From the NCBI GenBank assembly GCA_019423835.1, contig JAHZAR010000014.1, forward strand, positions 11,450 to 35,102: a stretch of 23,653 nt of DNA, read 5' to 3'. Source of the DNA: Clostridiales bacterium. GTDB taxonomy: Bacteria; Bacillota; Clostridia; Lachnospirales; Lachnospiraceae. The notes below the pieces were generated by a model that did not search any database, was not told where the DNA came from, and saw only the letters and a program-made list of their open reading frames with translations. A program made the position numbers and the translations under genes. Shown here one piece after another: positions 1 to 7,473 of this stretch. The first letter of the stretch is position 1, and each line of letters starts with the position of its first letter.

Positions 1-561
1 GTCTGAGCAGCCCACAGTTATCACTTTCCGGCTGCTTCCGGGCGTTGTGATGGTGCGCTGCCCGGGGCCATTGTTTCCGGCAGCCACCACCACCACCAGC
101 CCGGCATCCCAGGCGGCATCCACTCCCTTTACCAGGGCAGATTCCTCGCTCATTCCCCGGCGGCTGAAGGAGCCCACCGATATGTTGACAATTCTGATAT
201 TATATTCCTCCCGGTGATCCCGGATCCATTTCAGCCCTGCCAGAACATCGGAGGCATATCCATTGCCCCGGTGATCCAGCACCTTCAGACTGATGAGACT
301 GCACCCCGGGGCAACTCCGTGGTATCTGCCGCCCGAATCGATCCCGGCGCCTCCGATGATCCCGGCTATATGCGTTCCATGTCCATTGTCATCATATGGT
401 TCCTTTCTGCGCTTTACCATGTCCACAAACGCTGCCAATCTATCCTCAAAATCCCGATGCAGGAAAATTCCCGTGTCCAGGATCGCGACTCCTACTCCAT
501 TTCCTGTCAGGCCAAGCCGATATGCTCCATCGCAGTTGATCCATTTCTTTGCCTGATCCAT
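1..561 (-). CDS. Subtilisin-like serine protease (S8), C-terminal part cut by window edge
   Basis: Reading leftward from an ATG at 561, the frame stays open for 187 codons to the window edge. Two of the three subtilase catalytic residues are visible: Asp29 in VAILDTGI and His61 in NGHGTHIAG. The oxyanion-hole Asn163 is also visible in VAAGNNGPG. The catalytic Ser (GTSMA block) would lie beyond the edge. There is no signal peptide and no propeptide; the protein begins almost directly with the catalytic domain, as in intracellular or short clostridial subtilases. An AAAGGA ribosome binding site sits upstream of the ATG. The gene is divergent from the DUF2726 gene and shares a 224-base intergenic region with it. 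Substrate is unknown. Family assignment is secure; cellular role is not. Confidence 0.93.
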   Translation of the reverse strand, partial: MDQAKKWINCDGAYRLGLTGNGVGVAILDTGIFLHRDFEDRLAAFVDMVKRRKEPYDDNGHGTHIAGIIGGAGIDSGGRYHGVAPGCSLISLKVLDHRGNGYASDVLAGLKWIRDHREEYNIRIVNISVGSFSRRGMSEESALVKGVDAAWDAGLVVVVAAGNNGPGQRTITTPGSSRKVITVGCSD

Positions 562-658
562 CCTGTTTTCCTTTCAGTGCTTTTTCTATTAGATTATTCA
601 AAGGACAGAACCGGGGGCAATAAAATCTCAAAAGGAACTGCCCCGCCTCACATTTCCT

Positions 659-710
659 TTCAAAAAACAGCTGTTATATGCTATAATGGCCGCAAGGCGG
701 ACATTATAGC
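659..710. promoter_or_regulatory. Divergent promoter region with inverted repeat over the -10 box
   Basis: A plus-strand promoter is readable as TTCAAA (659-664), 17-base spacer, TATAAT (682-687). It would drive the DUF2726 gene at 786. The -10 box lies in an inverted repeat with arms 680-693 and 697-710 that pair at 13 of 14 positions. The right arm therefore carries a TATAAT on the minus strand (708-703), facing the subtilase gene, although no good minus -35 is visible. The arrangement could be a symmetric divergent promoter, a repressor operator, or a hairpin in the transcript. Confidence 0.5.
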
Positions 711-785
711 TGTGCATGCCCCTTACAGCATACGCTGCTGAAATCCCGGCGCTGAATTCCGCCTGAACACAAAGGAGAACCTGAC

Positions 786-1241
786 ATGGATACTTCAAAA
801 TTTTTTTTCCTTGCCGCTGCGGCAGCCGCAGTTCTTCTGGCTGTCTTATTCTTTCTCGCCAGCCGAAGGCGCTCTCCCTATGAGGCCAAACCCATTCTCA
901 CTAAAAGAGAGTACTCGTTTTACCGGATTTTAAAGCGCGAGGCAGATGCCCGTAAGCTCCTAATCTGCCCGAAGGTTGGCCTGAAGGATCTCATGGATGT
1001 GACCAATCGCCGCCATTTTTTCCGGTATTTCGGCAAAATTTCTCAAAAGCATGTGGATTTCGTCATCTGTGACAGAAATCTGAATGTCCTGTTTGCGGTG
1101 GAACTGGATGATCGGAGCCATGATACAGAAGATGCCAGAAGACGCGACCGCTTTAAGGACAATGCCTTCCGGGCGGCTAAAATTCCTCTGAAGCGTATCC
1201 GATACTTCAATGAAGAAACGGTTCGGGATCTGTTCCGTTAA
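786..1241 (+). CDS. DUF2726 domain protein with N-terminal membrane anchor
   Basis: 151 residues, with an AAAGGAG ribosome binding site before the ATG. Residues 6-25 form one hydrophobic segment followed by Arg-Arg-Arg, which is typical of a signal anchor with the bulk of the protein in the cytoplasm. The rest (about 38-151) reads as DUF2726: the KREYSFYRIL start, a central VDFVICDRNLNVLFAVELDD block, and a charged segment before IPLKRIRYFN. DUF2726 resembles the restriction-endonuclease-like nuclease fold (the D...E-x-D arrangement around residues 98-109 fits this), but activity is unproven in this family. The gene ends 30 bases from the convergent PPC-domain gene; only a weak hairpin (1232-1254) lies between them. 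Confidence 0.85.
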   Translation: MDTSKFFFLAAAAAAVLLAVLFFLASRRRSPYEAKPILTKREYSFYRILKREADARKLLICPKVGLKDLMDVTNRRHFFRYFGKISQKHVDFVICDRNLNVLFAVELDDRSHDTEDARRRDRFKDNAFRAAKIPLKRIRYFNEETVRDLFR

Positions 1242-1271
1242 GTCTGTCCGGAACTCTTCCCGGGCTGTTTT

Positions 1272-1691
1272 CTAGAATTTCATCAGATTCAGCCCGATTG
1301 TATCGCTCATCTCCCTCTCCACAGTTCCATCTGCCACGGTCAGAAACAGTTCTGCCGTCGCGCTGACCACCGCACGCTTCAGATGTCCGCCTCTGGCCAT
1401 ACCGTCACGGCCGGCCACAGTAATATGCAGATGCTCGTAAGGCTTTTTCTCCTTTTCCGTGATATTTCCGGTCAGAGCAGTCATTTCCATGTCGCCTGTC
1501 CAGGTATGCGAGATGAACTCCTTCTTCTCCGTGTCGAACAGACCTGCCGTTACCTCTCCCACCGCTCCAATTCCCGTCACCTGAGCCACCTTGATATCCT
1601 TCCAGGCGCAGAGCTTTAAAAGACTGTGCACAATCTCCTCCCCCTTATCCAGACGCACTACATACTTATCTCCAAATTTTCTGTATTCCAT
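1272..1691 (-). CDS. PPC/DUF296 domain protein (putative DNA-binding)
   Basis: 139 residues from the ATG at 1691, chosen because GGAAGGGAG lies just upstream; an upstream in-frame start at 1724 would add 11 residues without such a site. The whole protein is one PPC (plants and prokaryotes conserved, DUF296) domain. It shows the starting pattern VVRLDKGEEIVHSLLKL, the GIGAVGEVTAGLFD block, and the YEHLHITVAGRDGMARGGHL block whose histidines line the metal/trimer site in solved members. In plants the domain is fused to AT-hooks. Bacterial single-domain members have been suggested to bind DNA or small molecules, with no settled function. The gene follows the polysaccharide deacetylase gene by 66 bases on the same strand with no terminator visible, so they may be cotranscribed. 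Confidence 0.88.
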   Translation of the reverse strand: MEYRKFGDKYVVRLDKGEEIVHSLLKLCAWKDIKVAQVTGIGAVGEVTAGLFDTEKKEFISHTWTGDMEMTALTGNITEKEKKPYEHLHITVAGRDGMARGGHLKRAVVSATAELFLTVADGTVEREMSDTIGLNLMKF

Positions 1692-1756
1692 CGAACTCCC
1701 TTCCTTTCTTTCACACCTCAACACACCCGTTTTGCCTCCTCTCTGTGCCGCAAGCC

Positions 1757-2692
1757 CTAAGACGGAGGAAAGCTGTAGGAAATCACTCCGGGAGCTGCTC
1801 CTCCCCGAAACTGTATCAGCTCGCTCACTGTCACCAGCTGGAAGCCCTGCCCGGTCAGAGCAGGAGCAATGCGCTCCACAGCCTGGGCGGTAGATGGATA
1901 CAGTTCATGCATCAGCACAATATCTCCATCCTTCACTTTGCCGATTACAGCTGCCGCTGTCTGATCTGCATTTCTTGTAGCCCAGTCCCTTGTATCAATG
2001 TTCCACAGGATGATTGGCTGGTGAATATTGGCCAGCACAGATGCATTGTAGCTTCCGCCCGGCAGACGCATCAGGGCGGGCGGCGCGCCAGTGATCGAGG
2101 CCACTGCCTGATTGCAGCCTTCCACCTCAGTTCTTATCTGCTCAGGTCCCAGCTTCTGCAGGTATTTATGGCTGTAGCTGTGATTTGCTATCTCATGGCC
2201 GGACGCCTGCATCCGGCGCAGTTCCTCCTGGTAGGAGTTCACACGGTTTCCTACCACAAAAAAGGTGGCTCTTCCATTATACTTTTCCATGCAGTCCATG
2301 ATCCTGTTTCCCACCGGGGCATACGGACCATCATCAAAGGTGAGCGCAACCATGGGCCTGGTCGGATCCAGCAGACGGCCATTACTCATCACCATCCCAT
2401 CCGCCTGGCCGGCTGTTTCTCCCTGAGCTGTTTCTCCCTGGGCTGTATCTCCTTCCTGGCTGCTTCCTTCTGTCTGGGATCCGTTTTCTGGCTGGCTGCC
2501 TTCTGCGGACTGTTCACTTTCCATCCCTGGCCCCATCGGCTGAGCCTGCTCTTCTGAGTTCTCCGCTATCTCCGTGTCAGAGGCCGGCCCTGACACTTCT
2601 GCCGCAAGGGAGGCTGTACCTCCCCATGTATACAGGGCTGCCGCACAGAGCATGGCAGCCAGAAATTTTCCTGTTCTGTAATTAATCCTCAT
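1757..2692 (-). CDS. Secreted polysaccharide deacetylase (NodB/CE4)
   Basis: 311 residues from the ATG at 2692 (GAGAGGAAG upstream). Residues 1-30 are a signal peptide: basic start, hydrophobic core LAAMLCAAALY, then a likely cleavage after the Ala-Ser-Leu-Ala-Ala stretch. Residues about 32-110 are a low-complexity linker rich in Glu, Gln, Ser and Gly. The C-terminal NodB domain carries the CE4 motifs in order: TFDDGP (metal Asp), HSYSH (two metal His), RLPGGSYN (conserved Arg), NIDTRDW and IVLMHE (catalytic-site His). The enzyme should remove N-acetyl groups from peptidoglycan or another GlcNAc polymer outside the membrane, often a lysozyme-resistance trait. It is the first gene after a minus-strand promoter at 2747-2775. 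Confidence 0.93.
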   Translation of the reverse strand: MRINYRTGKFLAAMLCAAALYTWGGTASLAAEVSGPASDTEIAENSEEQAQPMGPGMESEQSAEGSQPENGSQTEGSSQEGDTAQGETAQGETAGQADGMVMSNGRLLDPTRPMVALTFDDGPYAPVGNRIMDCMEKYNGRATFFVVGNRVNSYQEELRRMQASGHEIANHSYSHKYLQKLGPEQIRTEVEGCNQAVASITGAPPALMRLPGGSYNASVLANIHQPIILWNIDTRDWATRNADQTAAAVIGKVKDGDIVLMHELYPSTAQAVERIAPALTGQGFQLVTVSELIQFRGGAAPGVISYSFPPS

Positions 2693-2746
2693 ATTTTCTT
2701 CCTCTCTATCCTGCTGAGTCTGAAAAGCATTTCCTGCCGTACAGCC

Positions 2747-2775
2747 ATTATACCTAATTTTAAAAAAAACACCAA
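2747..2775 (-). promoter_or_regulatory. Promoter of the polysaccharide deacetylase gene
   Basis: On the minus strand TTGGTG (2775-2770) is followed after 17 bases by a perfect TATAAT (2752-2747). The -35 match is weak (TTG only), but the T-rich spacer and location 55 bases upstream of the start codon fit. Confidence 0.5.
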
Positions 2776-2831
2776 CCCCTTTATCACAAAACCCCTGTAT
2801 TTTTATAAGTATTTTTAATAAAATAATCCTA

Positions 2832-2861
2832 TTGTCCATTTTACCTAATATATGCTAAGAT
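2832..2861 (+). promoter_or_regulatory. Promoter of the PurF-like gene
   Basis: TTGTCC (2832-2837), an 18-base spacer and TAAGAT (2856-2861) on the plus strand, giving a leader of about 65 bases before the start codon at 2932. Confidence 0.45.
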
Positions 2862-2931
2862 AGAGTTGTCTTTTGCGCTGTATGGCGTCAGAAAAAACAA
2901 CTGAATTACACAGATTGAAAGGAAGGAAAAA

Positions 2932-4338
2932 ATGGGCGGATTTTTTGGTGTAACCTCAAAAACAAACTGCACTTTGGATTTATTCTTCGGAGTAGACTAT
3001 CATTCTCATCTTGGAACCCGACGCGGCGGAATGGCCGTTTACGGGCCTGACGGCTTCAACCGTTCCATTCACAATATCGAAAATTCCCCGTTCCGAACGA
3101 AATTTGAGCGAGATGTGGACGAGCTGACGGGAAATATGGGCATTGGCTGTATTTCCGATATGGAGCCGCAGCCGCTTTTAATTCAGTCCCACCTGGGCAG
3201 CTATGCCATTACCACAGTGGGAAAAATAGCAAATGAGCAGGAGCTGATCGAGGAATCCTATGAAAAAGGCCATATTCATTTTCTTGAGATGAGCGGAGGA
3301 AAGATCAATGCCACCGAGCTGGTCGCTGCCATCATCAACCAGAAGGATTCCATTGTAGACGGCCTTCTGTACGCGCAGGAAAGGATTCAGGGTTCCATGA
3401 CAATCCTGCTTCTAACCCCGGAAGGCATCTACGTTTCCAGAGACAGACTTGGCAGAACTCCGGCCATGATTGGAAAAAAGGAAGGCGCTTTCTGCGTATC
3501 CTTCGAGAGCTTTGCCTACATTAACCTCGGCTACAGGGATTACCATGAATTAGGTCCCGGCGAGATTGTATTTATGACTCCTGAGGGAATCGAGACGCTG
3601 AGTGCACCGCGGGAGGAGATGAAAATCTGTTCCTTCCTCTGGGTTTACTACGGCTATCCCACCTCTACCTATGAGGGAGTCAATGTGGAGGCCATGCGCT
3701 ATAACTGCGGAAAAATGCTTGCCAGACGCGATCACTCCAAATCTGATCTGGTTGCAGGCATTCCAGACTCCGGTATCGCACATGCCATCGGCTATGCCAA
3801 TGAATCCGGCATCCCATTTGCCCGTCCTTTCATTAAATATACGCCAACCTGGCCCCGTTCCTTCATGCCTACAAGCCAGAACCAGAGAAATCTGATCGCC
3901 CGCATGAAGCTGATTCCTGTGGACGCCCTGATCCGCGGCAAGAGTCTTCTTCTCATTGACGACTCCATCGTCCGCGGTACACAGCTGGGCGAGACCACAG
4001 AGTTTCTCTACCAGAGCGGTGCCAAGGAGGTACATATCCGCCCCGCCTGCCCTCCGCTCCTGTTTGGCTGCAAATACCTGAATTTTTCCCGCTCCAACTC
4101 AGAGCTGGATTTAATCACCCGCCGGATCATCCGGGAACGGGAGGGAGACGATGTCTCCGAGGAAACACTGGCAGATTACGCTAACCCAGACAGTGAAAAC
4201 TACAAGACCATGGTAGAGGAAATCCGAAAGAAATTAAACTTTACCACGCTCCAGTTCCACCGCCTCGACGATCTGGTGGAATCCATCGGCATTTCCCCAT
4301 GTAAGCTCTGTACTTACTGCTGGAACGGCAAGGAATAG
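2932..4338 (+). CDS. PurF-like phosphoribosyltransferase with inactive glutaminase domain
   Basis: 468 residues, start supported by GAAAGGAAGG. The two-domain layout is that of amidophosphoribosyltransferase, which makes phosphoribosylamine in purine synthesis. The C-terminal PRTase half is well kept: LVAGIPDSGIAHAIGYA (273-289), the PRPP loop LLLIDDSIVRGT (339-350), and cysteines at 233, 373/380 and in CKLCTYC near the C-terminus, placed like the Fe-S ligands of the Bacillus enzyme. The N-terminal Ntn-hydrolase half starts MGGFFGV. The catalytic N-terminal Cys is Gly; the HNGN block reads TVGKIAN; the SDTE block reads NATE. It therefore cannot use glutamine by the normal route. It may use free ammonia, a partner amidase, or do something else. 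Many automatic pipelines would call it purF. It stands alone, not in a pur operon. Confidence 0.8.
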   Translation: MGGFFGVTSKTNCTLDLFFGVDYHSHLGTRRGGMAVYGPDGFNRSIHNIENSPFRTKFERDVDELTGNMGIGCISDMEPQPLLIQSHLGSYAITTVGKIANEQELIEESYEKGHIHFLEMSGGKINATELVAAIINQKDSIVDGLLYAQERIQGSMTILLLTPEGIYVSRDRLGRTPAMIGKKEGAFCVSFESFAYINLGYRDYHELGPGEIVFMTPEGIETLSAPREEMKICSFLWVYYGYPTSTYEGVNVEAMRYNCGKMLARRDHSKSDLVAGIPDSGIAHAIGYANESGIPFARPFIKYTPTWPRSFMPTSQNQRNLIARMKLIPVDALIRGKSLLLIDDSIVRGTQLGETTEFLYQSGAKEVHIRPACPPLLFGCKYLNFSRSNSELDLITRRIIREREGDDVSEETLADYANPDSENYKTMVEEIRKKLNFTTLQFHRLDDLVESIGISPCKLCTYCWNGKE

Positions 4339-4372
4339 GAGGCAGGAGGAGAAACCTCTGCCCCAGATTTTC

Positions 4373-4426
4373 AAAAAGAAAAGTGGCGCATCCAGACAGC
4401 TGTCTGGATGCGCCACTTTTCTTTTT
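4373..4426. terminator. Bidirectional terminator, perfect 54-base palindrome
   Basis: The arms 4373-4399 and 4400-4426 are exact reverse complements over 27 bases with no spacer. Each arm has A/T runs at its outer end, so the hairpin is followed by a U-tract in either direction. It lies between the convergent PurF-like and HelD-like genes and should end both transcripts. Confidence 0.93.
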
Positions 4427-4460
4427 TCACCGATGGCCGACGCGCCATTTCACATGAAAG

Positions 4461-6569
4461 CTATGCTTCTCTTCCCTCAAACAGAGGACTTTTTTCCCGT
4501 TCGCCCACCAGCCAGAGCTCGTGAAGCGCGCGGGTGACTGCCACATACAAAAGCTTGGCGTCCTTTTTGTTTACGCCATAATGCTCCTCATCAGGCCTCC
4601 AGAGAATTACTGCATCAAATTCCAGTCCCTTTGTCAGGGTTACAGGGAGCACCATAACTCCGTTTTTAAACTCTCCCGGTTCAGTCTTTTCGAGTCCCAG
4701 CAGCATTCTCACCTCTTCTGCCTCCTCCTCACACCGGCAGATAACGGCAATGGTTTCATAGCCGCGGCTCCTTACCTCCTCCACCGCCTCCCGCAGTACC
4801 TTTTCAGGCTCCTGATATGCCGTTCTGTCCTCTACCGGTCGGCCGTGCCGGATCACCGGCTGAATTTTATAGGCGCCCTGGGACGCATGCTCCAGAACCA
4901 GTCCGGCCTGGCGGGAAATCTCTATGGTATTCCGGTAGCTCTTGGCCAGCAGGTAAAAGCTGTCATTCTCCTTCTCAAACATAGCCTCCTTAAGCCCCTC
5001 CCAGTCGTTCATCCCCGTCTCATAGCGGATATTCTGGGAGACATCCCCCATAACGGTGAAATAGCAGCCCGGCAGCAGGCGGCGGATTACATAGTATACC
5101 GTCTCTCCAAAATCCTGAGCCTCGTCAATGATAATCTGGCTGAACTCGTCCGTCTCCTTTTTTGCCAGAATCCGTTTCCCTATCAGAGCAATGGCAGCTG
5201 CATCATACAGATCAAAACGCCCTTTTTTCACAGCTTCCGGCGTTTCCTCTGAGATGCCGGCAGATCCTTCCTCCGCAAGCAGGCCGAGAAATTCCAGGTA
5301 GAGCTGTGTTTCCGTCCATTTATATCTGGATGAGTCAAAGTATTTCTTATATTCTGCCAGCTTTTCCTTCCTGAACTGCTCATCCCTTCCCGTACAGAGG
5401 AAGCGGATTCTTGACGCAATCCTGGTATTTAAGAGCTTTTCCAGCTGGTAAAGGGAGAGGCCCTTATTTCTTTCTGCCGTTTCCCTCAGGTTTTCCTCCG
5501 TAAATACCATGCCCAGCGTCTGATCCCTGATGTCCCCAAGGTTCAGAGAACGCTCCCTCCATGCATCCAGAAACTGATCCAGCTTCCTTATAAAGGACAG
5601 GTGGCTTTTAGCCGGAGCATCCTCCCTGTCTTCTGTCAGACTGTATTTCTTTTTCCACGCTTTTCCCATCAGATAGGGGATAAACACATCCATTCTCATC
5701 TGGCGCACATGGTTTACGTCCAGCTCCGGAAGACCGCTGTTTATGTAGTTGAGCAGCATATCACTGCTTCCGACAATACAGAACTCCGACGGCTTGTATT
5801 CCCTGTCATAGTTGTAGAGCAGATAGGAGATGCGGTGAAGGGCAACTGTAGTTTTTCCGCTTCCCGCAACTCCCTGGACAATGATATTTTTATAGGGTAT
5901 ATCCCTGATAATCTCATTCTGCTCTCTCTGAATAGTCGCAATAATATCGCCCAGCACAGCTTCCTTATTCTGAGAGAGATATTTAACAAGAAGCTCGTCA
6001 TTGGCGGCCACATCGTCATCGTAAAATCCCAGAAGCGTATCTTTGTCTATATCATAGGTCCTCTTCCTGTCCAGACAGATTTCCACAGAACCGCTTCCCG
6101 GAACATCATAGCTGCCCTCTCCCAGCTCATTTTCATAGTAGACATTTGCAGCCGGAGCGCGCCAGTCCACAATCACCACATCTGTCTGATTCTTTGTAAT
6201 GCCGTTTTTTCCAATATAACAGGTCTCATGGGCGCCAAAGGTCCTGTCCTCATAGTCAATACGCCCAAAGTAGGCTTTTTTCAGCGCGGCTCTGTTTTTT
6301 CTGAGTGCATTCTGGGTGTGTTCCAGAATATTGCGCCCGGCAACCAGAAGGCCGTAGGAATCACCTTCCCCCTTTTTCACCGACTGGTACAGTTCTGTCA
6401 CCTCGCGCTGGTAATCCCTCTCTTTCTTTGTATAGAGAGAAATATTTTCCTCAATCACTGACAGGCAGTGTTTCAGATGCTGCTTCTCTCCATCTTCGTC
6501 CAGGGGAGCCTTCCATTTTGTTCCACTTACATGCTGTCCGTCTCTTTCCTTCACCGAATAATCCCTCAC
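4461..6569 (-). CDS. HelD-like UvrD/Rep superfamily 1 helicase
   Basis: Up to 702 residues. An N-terminal helical, charged region (about 25-105) precedes the ATPase core, as in HelD, the RNA polymerase-recycling factor of Firmicutes. Visible motifs are Walker A GVAGSGKTT (233-241), Walker B IIIDEAQDFGE (about 480-490), the motif with SYRNTIEIS, and the C-terminal TKGLEFDAVILW ... LLYVAVTRALHELWLVG typical of SF1A. HelD family members pull RNA polymerase off DNA and recycle stalled complexes. Which HelD subclass this is cannot be told. Start: GTG at 6569 is preceded only by a close AGGA; an in-frame GTG at 6554 has GAGGG eight bases upstream and may be the true start. The gene ends before the palindromic terminator at 4373-4426. 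Confidence 0.87.
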   Translation of the reverse strand: MRDYSVKERDGQHVSGTKWKAPLDEDGEKQHLKHCLSVIEENISLYTKKERDYQREVTELYQSVKKGEGDSYGLLVAGRNILEHTQNALRKNRAALKKAYFGRIDYEDRTFGAHETCYIGKNGITKNQTDVVIVDWRAPAANVYYENELGEGSYDVPGSGSVEICLDRKRTYDIDKDTLLGFYDDDVAANDELLVKYLSQNKEAVLGDIIATIQREQNEIIRDIPYKNIIVQGVAGSGKTTVALHRISYLLYNYDREYKPSEFCIVGSSDMLLNYINSGLPELDVNHVRQMRMDVFIPYLMGKAWKKKYSLTEDREDAPAKSHLSFIRKLDQFLDAWRERSLNLGDIRDQTLGMVFTEENLRETAERNKGLSLYQLEKLLNTRIASRIRFLCTGRDEQFRKEKLAEYKKYFDSSRYKWTETQLYLEFLGLLAEEGSAGISEETPEAVKKGRFDLYDAAAIALIGKRILAKKETDEFSQIIIDEAQDFGETVYYVIRRLLPGCYFTVMGDVSQNIRYETGMNDWEGLKEAMFEKENDSFYLLAKSYRNTIEISRQAGLVLEHASQGAYKIQPVIRHGRPVEDRTAYQEPEKVLREAVEEVRSRGYETIAVICRCEEEAEEVRMLLGLEKTEPGEFKNGVMVLPVTLTKGLEFDAVILWRPDEEHYGVNKKDAKLLYVAVTRALHELWLVGEREKSPLFEGREA

Positions 6570-6715
6570 TTTTCCTAAATTTTTTTGTTTCCTGCAAAGA
6601 AATCCAGAGCAGGCGCCGTCTTCCCGGTACCTTCCAGTTTCAGGGCACGTATAGTTATATCAGAAACGAAAGAAAAAATACAGAGCCATTTTCTGTTTTT
6701 GACATGTTTCAGAAC

Positions 6716-6764
6716 ACAGGCAGGGTTTTCTCTGCCTGTTCAGAGCCTGTAAACAGCTACAGGC
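6716..6764 (-). terminator. Two consecutive hairpins after the DUF3870 gene
   Basis: On the minus strand the stop codon of the DUF3870 gene lies in a 7-base-pair hairpin (6745-6751 with 6758-6764). A second 8-base-pair hairpin follows (6716-6723 with 6732-6739). The U-tract after the second is poor (TGTTCT), so this is a weak or partial terminator. Confidence 0.4.
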
Positions 6765-7092
6765 GCCTTTCCTTTTCCAGAACCATCATATACCGGTTGT
6801 ATGCATCCTTCATGCAGGCAATCAGCGGTTTCTGGGTCATGGCAAAATAGCGGCTCCTGATCTCTCCCTCCAGCAGCTCCAGATCTGTCCTGAGGCTCTT
6901 TCCAATGAACAGCTCTGCCACAAAATCACTGGTCACGCTGAGAATGGTGTTGCACTCTACATTCAGGATTTTTCCGCTCTCCTTTTCCAGCACCAGACTG
7001 ATATAAAATTCCCCGTGGAGGCTGTAAATGGCATCCTCTCTGCTGGGCTTAGCCTGGCCCACCACTAATATTGTACCTTTTCCGTATTGCAT
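6757..7092 (-). CDS. DUF3870 domain protein
   Basis: 111 residues from the ATG at 7092, which has AGGGAG upstream; an in-frame start at 7143 lacks one. The entire protein matches the DUF3870 pattern: GTILVVGQAK start, GEFYISLVLEKESGKILNVEC, SVTSDFVAELFIG, and the closing RYFAMTQKPLIACMKDAYNRY. The family is common in Clostridia and has no established biochemical role; it is often near genes for amino-acid or hydantoin-type catabolism, but nothing here proves a link. It is divergent from the DUF4392 gene, with a 17-spaced promoter on each side of the shared region. Confidence 0.85.
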   Translation of the reverse strand: MQYGKGTILVVGQAKPSREDAIYSLHGEFYISLVLEKESGKILNVECNTILSVTSDFVAELFIGKSLRTDLELLEGEIRSRYFAMTQKPLIACMKDAYNRYMMVLEKERRL

Positions 7093-7198
7093 AGCCTTGT
7101 TCTCCCTGTCATTTTTCTGAAAAGCCAGTCTGCCGGAACGCATTCTCCTTCTGAGTCAGACGCTCTGTTTAGGCATCTTTTCGCCTTCCATTGTTACT

Positions 7199-7227
7199 AT
7201 TATAAGCAGGCAGTTTTCTTCCTTCAA
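7199..7227 (-). promoter_or_regulatory. Promoter of the DUF3870 gene
   Basis: Minus strand: TTGAAG (7227-7222), 17 bases, perfect TATAAT (7204-7199), about 105 bases upstream of the start codon at 7092. Confidence 0.6.
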
Positions 7228-7276
7228 GCAAAATTTATGAATCACCTGCGTTTTTGTTGCAGCCCTGTCTTTTGTC

Positions 7277-7305
7277 TTGACAGAGGAAAAAAAACGCGTT
7301 AAGAT
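7277..7305 (+). promoter_or_regulatory. Strong promoter of the DUF4392 gene
   Basis: Perfect TTGACA (7277-7282), 17-base spacer with an A-tract, TAAGAT (7300-7305). Transcription should start near 7312 and leave a leader of about 160 bases before the start codon at 7474. Confidence 0.75.
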
Positions 7306-7340
7306 AGGGATGAAAAAGCATACGGATTCTTTTATTTATC

Positions 7341-7410
7341 GGGACTCCTGCCCGGATGTTCCCATCGTAAATAAGAGCCATGAATCTGAACAGGAGGAGT
7401 GGCTTTTTTT
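7341..7410 (+). promoter_or_regulatory. Candidate conditional terminator in the DUF4392 leader
   Basis: The leader contains a stem 7373-7380 with 7400-7407 (AGCCA/TGGCT core, 19-base loop) running into a T7 tract at 7404-7410, which is an intrinsic-terminator layout placed before the gene. An upstream ACTCCT (7344-7349) can pair with AGGAGT (7395-7400), using a base and loop of that stem, so an alternative fold exists. I do not recognise a known riboswitch class. It could be an attenuator or just a weak stem. Confidence 0.4.
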
Positions 7411-7473
7411 ATTTGTTCCAACCGGCCTGAACCCGGAAACAGGTAAAAAGCCCTCATAATGGGAGGATTTCAT

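Noticed and set aside
1745..2557. Long plus-strand frame opposite the polysaccharide deacetylase gene
   Set aside because: Antisense shadow of a gene with complete CE4 motifs; no ribosome binding site or recognisable domain.
4521..6461. Long plus-strand frames (243 and 286 codons) opposite the helicase gene
   Set aside because: Antisense shadows of a well-conserved SF1 helicase; composition is atypical and no motif is visible.
7311..7459. A 49-codon frame in the DUF4392 leader starting MKKHTDSF
   Set aside because: Its ATG lies at the predicted transcription start, so no ribosome binding site is possible; the sequence is better explained as a structured leader.
7341..7473. Known riboswitch class (guanidine, glycine, SAM, preQ1) in the DUF4392 leader
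   Set aside because: None of the conserved cores I know is present; reported only as an unassigned conditional terminator candidate.
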